NCBI GenBank assembly: GCA_011049495.1
Contig: DSBF01000258.1
Location: 1 to 8,137 of the forward strand
Source of the DNA: Ignavibacteria bacterium
GTDB lineage: Bacteria > Bacteroidota > Ignavibacteria > Ignavibacteriales > Melioribacteraceae
DNA length: 8,137 nt
Direction of reading: 5' to 3'
Shown: piece after piece, positions 1 through 5,079 of the stretch
Numbering within the stretch: position 1 is the first letter of the stretch
How the letters are laid out: every line of letters begins with the position of its first letter
Position numbers and translations under genes: made by a program
The notes under the pieces: model-generated
Database searches by the model: none
The model's input: the letters and a program-made list of their open reading frames with translations, nothing else
What the model was told of the DNA's origin: nothing

Positions 1-462
1 ATAATATCTTTATTTATACTATACGCTTGTGCATCAAGTGATTGTTCAAATGATAAATTAAACAAGGATGAACTTACTTTGGATGAAAAGGGGATTAATC
101 TAAAACAAGTTTTTGTATGGATAAATATGATGCCCGGACCGGATTTCAATCCGCGTATTAACATTACCGGCGAAATAGAAGTTACGGAATCATCTGAATA
201 TGAATATGAACAAATTGCATTATCAACAATAAATATTTATCAAAACGATTTGCAATTCTATTCAATTGAACCGGTTATTAGAATAGGTGAAAATACGTCC
301 AGCGATAATAAAAAGCTTCTAATATTTTCCACCAAAGACGGTATGAATGTTAAAGAAAATTTTGATGTAAATACTGAAGTAGATGTTGAATTTATTTTTA
401 AATTGGATGATAGAATTTTTTCACGGTATGAAAAGAAACTTGTAATTCAGAAGGCACATTAA
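1..462 (+). CDS. Small lipoprotein of unknown function, 5' end cut by window edge
   Basis: The reading frame is open from base 1, so the gene starts outside the window. Its first visible residues are a hydrophobic stretch, IISLFILYAC, ending in the lipobox-like L-Y-A-C with the candidate lipidated cysteine at bases 28-30. This is the end of a type II signal peptide, so only a few codons are likely missing. The mature part is about 144 residues, acidic, rich in Ile, Asn and Glu, with alternating hydrophobic residues suggesting a beta-sandwich. I recognise no named family. A TTG at 79 could be read as a start, but it would discard the signal peptide and is rejected. The stop lies 5 bases before the CorC-type gene, so the two are probably co-transcribed. 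Confident for a secreted lipoprotein; no function assigned. Confidence 0.8.
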   Translation: MISLFILYACASSDCSNDKLNKDELTLDEKGINLKQVFVWINMMPGPDFNPRINITGEIEVTESSEYEYEQIALSTINIYQNDLQFYSIEPVIRIGENTSSDNKKLLIFSTKDGMNVKENFDVNTEVDVEFIFKLDDRIFSRYEKKLVIQKAH

Positions 463-467
463 CTGTA

Positions 468-1700
468 ATGGAATTGATAATATTAATAGTACTTTTATTA
501 TTCAGCGCTTTTTTCTCATCATCAGAGATAGCATATGTTGTTGCAAACAGAATAAAAATTGAAGTCCGCGCACGTCAGAAAAATTTATCCGCAAAGAATT
601 CGAATTACTTTGTAAAGAATCCGCAAATATTTTTTTCGACAATTTTAATATCCAACAATATTGTAAATATTGCTTTTGCTTCAATATCCACAGTTTTTTT
701 AACAACTCAATTTCAATTTAACGATTTTGAAATATTGTTAATTACCGCGACACTACTTTTAATCATCGGTGAGATAATACCAAAATATATTGCAAGAGAA
801 ACGGCGGATTATCTTTTCGGAATATTATCCACACCGATTAGAATATTTACATTCATTCTTTATCCTTTTGTAAAGATTACTTCATCTATTTCCGATTTGT
901 TAACCAAAAGAAAAGATTTGGATGAAGTTGAAACGCATCAATTATTTGACAAAGAAGAATTTCAAGAATTGATTTACGAAAGCTCCGCAGCCGGTGAAGT
1001 AGACGCAAGGGAATCGGATATTATTAGTAAAATTATCGATCTGCGCGATCAAAAAGTTTATGAATGTATGACGCCGCGTACCGGTATAGTAGGAATTGAA
1101 ATTAACAGTTCAATCGAAGAAACATTGCAAATACTAATAGATTCCGGTTATACAAAAATTCCGGTGTATGAAGAAAATCTTGATAATATAAAAGGATTGA
1201 TAATTGCCAAAGATTTATTCAAGAACCCGGAAAATATAAAATCAATTATGCGTGATATGATATTCGTCCCCGAAACTAAAAAGACTTTGGAAATGCTGAA
1301 CGAACTTTTAGAGAAAAGTATTTCAATAGCGGTTGTTGTTGACGAGTTCGGTGGTACTGCCGGAATTATTACAGTTGAAGATATTATCGAGGAGATGCTC
1401 GGTGAAATTAGAGATGAATACGATGAAGAGGAAGAAGTAAGTAAAAAAATTAACGAAACAACTTATGTATTCAGCGGTAAAGTTGAAATTGACCGGATCA
1501 ATGAAGAGTTTGATCTTGGTTTTCCCGAAGGTGATTACGAAACTATAGCCGGTTATATTATTTCGGAACTTGGAAGAATTCCGGTTAAGAGTGAAGAGTT
1601 TTCAATTGGGCAGTATAATTTTACGATACTTCGTTCCGACAAAACGCGTGTTGATCTGGTTAAACTTACTGTTGAACCGGATATCGTAGAGGACATGTAA
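468..1700 (+). CDS. CorC/HlyC-family CNNM-CBS transporter-like membrane protein
   Basis: This 410-residue protein has the three-part layout of the CorC/HlyC (hemolysin-related, UPF0053/CNNM) family. An N-terminal CNNM (DUF21) domain covers about residues 1-190, with membrane segments near 1-22, 55-80, 85-105 and 118-140, the conserved FFSSSEIA at the first segment and GEIIPK at 101-106. A CBS pair follows at about 200-315, opening with MTPRT (201-205) and closing with EFGGTAGIITVEDIIEE (293-309). An acidic linker (DEYDEEEEV) leads to the C-terminal CorC_HlyC domain, about 332-402. Characterised relatives are linked to magnesium or divalent-cation efflux and Mg resistance; some Bacteroidota members (GldE) are linked to gliding. 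Which applies here cannot be told from sequence. The ATG start has a weak AGAAGG (449-454) upstream. It follows the lipoprotein gene by 5 bases, so translational coupling is plausible. Length is normal and no defects are seen. Confidence 0.92.
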   Translation: MELIILIVLLLFSAFFSSSEIAYVVANRIKIEVRARQKNLSAKNSNYFVKNPQIFFSTILISNNIVNIAFASISTVFLTTQFQFNDFEILLITATLLLIIGEIIPKYIARETADYLFGILSTPIRIFTFILYPFVKITSSISDLLTKRKDLDEVETHQLFDKEEFQELIYESSAAGEVDARESDIISKIIDLRDQKVYECMTPRTGIVGIEINSSIEETLQILIDSGYTKIPVYEENLDNIKGLIIAKDLFKNPENIKSIMRDMIFVPETKKTLEMLNELLEKSISIAVVVDEFGGTAGIITVEDIIEEMLGEIRDEYDEEEEVSKKINETTYVFSGKVEIDRINEEFDLGFPEGDYETIAGYIISELGRIPVKSEEFSIGQYNFTILRSDKTRVDLVKLTVEPDIVEDM

Positions 1701-1770
1701 ATCTTTCAAATCACACCTTGAATCCTTTTTATTGCTGTTACATCCACCCTCCAATAAAATAACAAAATTT

Positions 1771-2571
1771 ATGTTAGAAATATTAGGCTACATTGCTGCA
1801 TTGTTTATCGGAATTGCTTTGGGGCTAATCGGCGGCGGAGGTTCAATTCTTACCGTCCCGATATTAGTTTACTTATTAAACATTGACCCGGTTCCGGCTA
1901 CAGCATATTCATTATTTATAGTAGGATTGACTGCACTTGTAGGTTCATTCACTTATATAAAAAGAAAAGAAATTAGTTTTAGTACTGTTTTTGTTTTCGC
2001 TGTTCCATCTTTTATGGCTGTATTTCTTACAAGAAAATTTATTGTTCCGGCAATACCTGGGGAATTGTTTCAACTTGGTAGTTTTATTCTTACCAAAGAC
2101 ATTTTCATAATGATATTATTTGCTGCACTGATGATAGCGGCTTCGGTTTCTATGATAAAGAAAAGCAAATTTAGTCCGGTTGATTCGGTAATTAAATTTA
2201 ACTATCCGATGATATTTTTCGAAGGAATTGCCGTAGGTATTTTAACCGGGTTAGTTGGTGCAGGTGGTGGATTTCTGATTATACCGGCATTAGTAATTCT
2301 TGCAAAACTTCCTATGAAAGTTGCCGTCGGAACTTCTTTACTTATAATTGCTGTTAAGTCGTTGATAGGTTTCACGGGCGATATCGGTACAAACTTAACA
2401 GTGGATTGGATATTTCTATTTGTTATTTCCGGGTTATCAGTTATTGGTATATTCTTCGGCAGTTATTTTTCAAAGTTTATCTCGAACGAAAAATTAAAAC
2501 CGGTATTTGGTTATTTCGTTTTGGTCATGGGAATTTACATTATCACTAGAGAAGTCTACACAAGTTTATAG
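1771..2571 (+). CDS. TauE/SafE-family sulfite/sulfur-anion permease
   Basis: A very hydrophobic 266-residue protein with the internal duplication of the TauE/SafE (TSUP) family. The glycine-rich signature occurs twice at matching places: GLIGGGGS (18-25) in the first half and GLVGAGGG (160-167) in the second, each followed by a short helix with a conserved proline (VPIL, IPAL). About eight membrane helices are expected. The stretch AVGTSLLIIAVKSLIGF is typical of the second repeat. Family members export sulfite, sulfoacetate or related anions, or take up sulfur compounds; the neighbours favour export of sulfite or thiosulfate, which is inference. I chose ATG 1771 over TTG 1732 because the first membrane helix begins directly at this ATG and the 13 extra residues are polar and proline-rich. 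No clear Shine-Dalgarno sequence is seen. The rhodanese gene starts 19 bases after the stop. Confidence 0.9.
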   Translation: MLEILGYIAALFIGIALGLIGGGGSILTVPILVYLLNIDPVPATAYSLFIVGLTALVGSFTYIKRKEISFSTVFVFAVPSFMAVFLTRKFIVPAIPGELFQLGSFILTKDIFIMILFAALMIAASVSMIKKSKFSPVDSVIKFNYPMIFFEGIAVGILTGLVGAGGGFLIIPALVILAKLPMKVAVGTSLLIIAVKSLIGFTGDIGTNLTVDWIFLFVISGLSVIGIFFGSYFSKFISNEKLKPVFGYFVLVMGIYIITREVYTSL

Positions 2572-2580
2572 AATAAATTT

Positions 2581-2585
2581 AGGAG
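2581..2585 (+). promoter_or_regulatory. Ribosome binding site fixing the rhodanese start
   Basis: AGGAG lies 5 bases before ATG 2591, one of the clearest Shine-Dalgarno sequences in the window. The frame is open back to 2507 inside the permease gene, but this site and the domain boundary place the true start at 2591. Confidence 0.75.
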
Positions 2586-2590
2586 AAATA

Positions 2591-2929
2591 ATGGGATTAT
2601 TCGGTTCAGCGAACAAAGTACAAGTTGTTGATTTAGATTCGTCAACATTTGAAAAGCAAGTTAAAGAAGATAATGATGCTGTACTTATAGATGTTCGCAC
2701 TAAAGGTGAACATGAGGAGGCACGTATTCCTAATTCTAAGTTAATAGATATTATGGACCCAATGTTTCTTGATAAGATTGATGAACTCGATAAAGAAAAA
2801 AGTTACTACTTATATTGCAGAAGCGGCAACAGAAGCTATCATGCCGGAAGAGCAATGATACAAAGAGGCTTCACAAAAGTTTATAACCTCGAACCCGGTA
2901 TCATCGGTTGGATGGGCGAAATTGAATAA
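2591..2929 (+). CDS. Single-domain rhodanese (sulfurtransferase)
   Basis: A 112-residue cytoplasmic protein that is one rhodanese domain. It shows the early LIDVRTKGEHEEARIPNS block (about 32-49), the active-site loop CRSGNRS with the catalytic cysteine at residue 76, and the terminal signature around NLEPGIIGWMGEIE. This six-residue loop after Cys is the PspE/GlpE-like sulfurtransferase type that carries sulfane sulfur as a cysteine persulfide, rather than the Cdc25/arsenate reductase type with a longer loop. There is no signal peptide. It sits 19 bases after the permease and upstream of the persulfide dioxygenase-like gene, so it is probably a persulfide carrier or donor in that pathway. 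A thiosulfate- or glutathione-linked role cannot be separated by sequence. The start is set by AGGAG at 2581-2585. Confidence 0.92.
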   Translation: MGLFGSANKVQVVDLDSSTFEKQVKEDNDAVLIDVRTKGEHEEARIPNSKLIDIMDPMFLDKIDELDKEKSYYLYCRSGNRSYHAGRAMIQRGFTKVYNLEPGIIGWMGEIE

Positions 2930-2948
2930 TTAAATATAATTTTTGTAG

Positions 2949-3166
2949 CCGCAGACCTGTCTGCGGTCAGGCAGGCTTTACGTCTGCGGAAATGAAACAT
3001 ATTAACATCACCCAAAAGTAACCGCAGACCTGTCTGCGGTCAGGCAGGCTTTATGTCTGCGAAAATGAAACATATTAACATTACCCAAAAGTAACCGCAG
3101 ACTTTACGTCTGCGAAAATGAAACTTAATAACGTTACCAAAAAATAACCGCAGACTTCATCTCTGC
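2949..3166 (+). repeat. Tandem array of four hairpin units, two with a 20-base insertion
   Basis: This fills most of the 330-base gap 2930-3259, in which I see no gene. Units begin with CCGCAGAC at 2949, 3022, 3095 and 3148 (spacing 73, 73 and 53). Each unit is a hairpin followed by a conserved AT-rich tail resembling aaaatgaaacatattaaca. Units 1 and 2 carry a 20-base insert, ctgtctgcggtcaggcaggc (2957-2976 and 3030-3049), between CCGCAGAC and TTTAYGTCTGCG. Unit 3 lacks it and is a simple hairpin CGCAGAC-TTTAC-GTCTGCG (3096-3114). Unit 4 (3148-3166) is decayed to a 5-bp stem. The 20-base spacing difference equals the insert length. The remaining 3167-3259 holds no clear signal except GGAG at 3251-3254, the ribosome binding site of the next gene. 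I do not know a named family for this repeat. Confidence 0.93.
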
Positions 3167-3259
3167 AATAAAGTTTATAAAGAAAGTGCAGCCTTCGGTC
3201 ACTTGTATTGCCGCCTCGAAGATTACTAATAAAGAGTTTAATAATAAATCGGAGTAATA

Positions 3260-4690
3260 ATGTATTTCGAACACGTATATGAAAAAGGATTAGCGCAAGC
3301 AAGTTACTTTATCGGATGCCAGGCTACCGGTGAAGCAATCGTAATTGATCCTAAAAGAGATATTGATACATACTTGCAAATTGCCGAACGAGAAAATATG
3401 CGTATTACAAAAATTGCAGAGACACATATTCATGCAGATTTTCTAAGCGGCTCACGTGAACTTGCTCAAGTTACCGGTGCAGAAATTTTACTTAGCGATG
3501 AAGGCAGAGAAGATTGGCAGTATCAATTCAAACATACCGGTCTAAAAGACGGTGATAAATTCAAGGTTGGTAATCTAATTTTAGAGGTAATGCACACTCC
3601 CGGTCACACTCCAGAACATATTAGTTTCCTTTTAACGGATGGTGCTGCAAGTACAAAACCGATTATGTTATTCACCGGTGATTTTGTTTTCGTCGGTGAT
3701 ATTGGACGACCCGATTTATTAGAGAAAGCTGCCGGAATTACAGGAACGATGGAAAAGGGTGCGCGGCAAATGTTTCAATCATTAAAAAAGTTTAAGTCAT
3801 TACCGGATTATGTTCAAGTTTGGCCCGGACACGGAGCTGGCTCCGCTTGCGGTAAATCTTTGGGAGCAGTACCGAGTACAACCGTTGGTTATGAAAGAAT
3901 TATTAATTGGGCATTGAACATTGACGATGAAGATGAATTTGTTAAGCAGTTATTAGATGGGCAGCCCGAACCGCCGAAATATTTTGCTATGATGAAAAAG
4001 TTAAACAAAGTCGGTCCGCAAATTTTAGGAGGAATTCCCAGACCTGGTAGAATGACTTTGAACCAATTCAAAAATGCGGTTGATAAAAAAATTAAAATAG
4101 TTGATACACGGGATAAACTCTCTTTTGCAGGAGGACATGTCCCCGGTTCATTAAATATACAAGATAACGCTTCTTTCAGTACTTGGGCTGGATGGATGCT
4201 TAACTATAACGAACCTTTTATTCTAATTGCTCCCGATCATAGAATTGAAGACTTAACAAAAAAACTAATCAGAATTGGATTAGATAATATATACGGCTAT
4301 CTACCTAATATGGATGCATTAGCAAATGCCGGTAACGAATTGAGAACGTTAAACCAAATTACATGCTCCGAATTATCTAACCTGATAGAAGAAGATAATG
4401 TACAAATTATTGATGTAAGAGGATTGAGCGAGTATAAAAGCGGGAATATTAATGGATCGGATAATATTCATGTCGGTTACATTAATGAAAATTTAGACAA
4501 GATTGAAAAGAATAAACCGGTTGTTGTCCACTGTCAAACCGGTGACCGGTCGGCAATAGCCGCAAGCTATTTATTGAATCAAGGATTTGATAACGTAATA
4601 AATTTAACCGGCGGATACACTGCATGGGTTCAAGACTGCGGGAAGAACGGGCAAAAATCAAACGTGAAAAGTGAAACAGAGTCTATTTAG
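3260..4690 (+). CDS. CstB-like persulfide dioxygenase-sulfurtransferase (MBL + two rhodanese domains)
   Basis: This 476-residue protein has an N-terminal metallo-beta-lactamase domain (about 1-240) of the ETHE1/persulfide dioxygenase type. THIHADF (55-61), TPGHTPEH (113-120, His116), FTGD (Asp141) and PGHG (His191) are visible; by analogy with ETHE1 the mononuclear iron would be held by His56, His116 and Asp141. A first rhodanese-like domain (about 264-352) has VDTRD and GGHVPGS but no cysteine in its active-site loop (ILIAPDHRIED), so it is probably inactive. The second rhodanese (about 362-460) has HCQTGDRS with catalytic Cys425. This order (dioxygenase, dead rhodanese, active rhodanese) matches staphylococcal CstB, which turns persulfides into thiosulfate via sulfite. 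ATG 3260 is preceded by GGAG (3251-3254). It likely works with the upstream permease and rhodanese. Single-function MBL-rhodanese relatives (BlrB-type) are the alternative. Confidence 0.88.
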   Translation: MYFEHVYEKGLAQASYFIGCQATGEAIVIDPKRDIDTYLQIAERENMRITKIAETHIHADFLSGSRELAQVTGAEILLSDEGREDWQYQFKHTGLKDGDKFKVGNLILEVMHTPGHTPEHISFLLTDGAASTKPIMLFTGDFVFVGDIGRPDLLEKAAGITGTMEKGARQMFQSLKKFKSLPDYVQVWPGHGAGSACGKSLGAVPSTTVGYERIINWALNIDDEDEFVKQLLDGQPEPPKYFAMMKKLNKVGPQILGGIPRPGRMTLNQFKNAVDKKIKIVDTRDKLSFAGGHVPGSLNIQDNASFSTWAGWMLNYNEPFILIAPDHRIEDLTKKLIRIGLDNIYGYLPNMDALANAGNELRTLNQITCSELSNLIEEDNVQIIDVRGLSEYKSGNINGSDNIHVGYINENLDKIEKNKPVVVHCQTGDRSAIAASYLLNQGFDNVINLTGGYTAWVQDCGKNGQKSNVKSETESI

Positions 4691-4715
4691 TTGATAATTT
4701 CCTCAAAAACATTAA

Positions 4716-4786
4716 GCCGCGAATCCGCGAATAAATCATTTTTACAATTCGAGTTTTTATTCGTTTTTCATTAGCGCATCCGCGGC
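4716..4786. repeat. Imperfect palindrome, GCCGCG...CGCGGC family, copy 1
   Basis: Arms of about 16 bases (4716-4731 and 4771-4786) match at 13 of 16 positions when one is reverse-complemented, closing on a perfect GCCGCG/CGCGGC at the base; an AT-rich loop lies between. Just after it, 4796-4815 resembles a third arm (CCGCAGATCCGCAAATTA) without an obvious partner. A related shorter palindrome lies at 7486-7521. No long T-run follows, so it is not a typical terminator, although it could stabilise the 3' end of the upstream mRNA. Confidence 0.75.
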
Positions 4787-4818
4787 AAAAAGTCAATCCG
4801 CAGATCCGCAAATTAAGG

Positions 4819-4837
4819 CATTCACTTCTGTTGAATG
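4819..4837. repeat. Short hairpin CATTCA/TGAATG
   Basis: CATTCA (4819-4824) and TGAATG (4832-4837) form a perfect 6-bp stem with a 7-base loop. It directly abuts the longer inverted repeat that begins at 4838, so the gap is a chain of hairpins. Too short to be significant alone. Confidence 0.4.
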
Positions 4838-4920
4838 TTGTGAACTTTGTGACTCCGTTGTGCTCTTCGTGGTAAAGCTTTGAAACCACAAGGAACACGA
4901 AGATTCCACAAAGTGCACAA
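4838..4920. repeat. Long imperfect inverted repeat (CACAAAG/CTTTGTG type)
   Basis: Two 36-base arms (4838-4873 and 4885-4920) match at 26 of 36 positions after reverse complementing and flank an 11-base loop. The best-kept parts are ACCAC at the loop side and CACAAAGT-CACAA at the outer end. The arms also contain tandem near-repeats of the type CACRAAG. With 4716-4786 it accounts for most of the 389-base gap 4691-5079, which contains no gene I can support; the minus-strand frame across it is a by-product of the palindrome. Its function is unknown; an mRNA-end or dispersed non-autonomous repeat are both possible. Confidence 0.75.
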
Positions 4921-4988
4921 TTAAATATTAACACAAGAACTAATTATTCGTCAATCCGCTAAATCCCTTCCCATTTCCAATTATAACC

Positions 4989-5004
4989 AAAGTTGATTAA
5001 CTTT
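4989..5004. promoter_or_regulatory. Palindrome upstream of isocitrate dehydrogenase, possible operator
   Basis: AAAGTT-GATT-AACTTT is a perfect 6+6 inverted repeat about 75 bases before the icd start. Its size and place suit a dimeric regulator, but in AT-rich DNA such a site can arise by chance and no specific regulator is indicated. Confidence 0.3.
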
Positions 5005-5031
5005 CGACTCGAATTTTTTCGATACACTTAA

Positions 5032-5059
5032 TTTTCAACCGAAACTAATTATTTATACT
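5032..5059 (+). promoter_or_regulatory. Weak candidate promoter for isocitrate dehydrogenase
   Basis: TTTTCA (5032-5037) and TATACT (5054-5059) are separated by 16 bases and would give a leader of roughly 14 bases before ATG 5080. The -35 match is poor and the region is AT-rich. A Bacteroidota-type TAnnTTTG element is not evident, so this is only the best sigma-70-like guess. Confidence 0.25.
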
Positions 5060-5079
5060 AAAAATATAGGACAAGCTAA

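Noticed and set aside
1732..1770. TTG start for the permease
   Set aside because: It adds 13 polar residues before the first membrane helix; ATG 1771 gives the usual family N-terminus.
2507..2590. Longer rhodanese start inside the permease gene
   Set aside because: The extra 28 residues come from another frame of the permease gene; AGGAG at 2581-2585 and the domain boundary both support ATG 2591.
2949..3166. CRISPR array
   Set aside because: There are only four units, the parts between the hairpins are similar to each other instead of unique spacers, unit lengths change by a repeat-internal insertion, and no cas gene is present.
3081..3302. Minus-strand open frame of 73 codons across the hairpin array
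   Set aside because: It runs through tandem repeats and into the start of the cstB-like gene on the opposite strand, and its translation has no recognisable domain. Tandem palindromic repeats easily keep a frame open.
4683..4934. Minus-strand open frame of 83 codons in the gap after the cstB-like gene
   Set aside because: It lies entirely in the inverted repeats at 4716-4920, with no start signal and no family resemblance.
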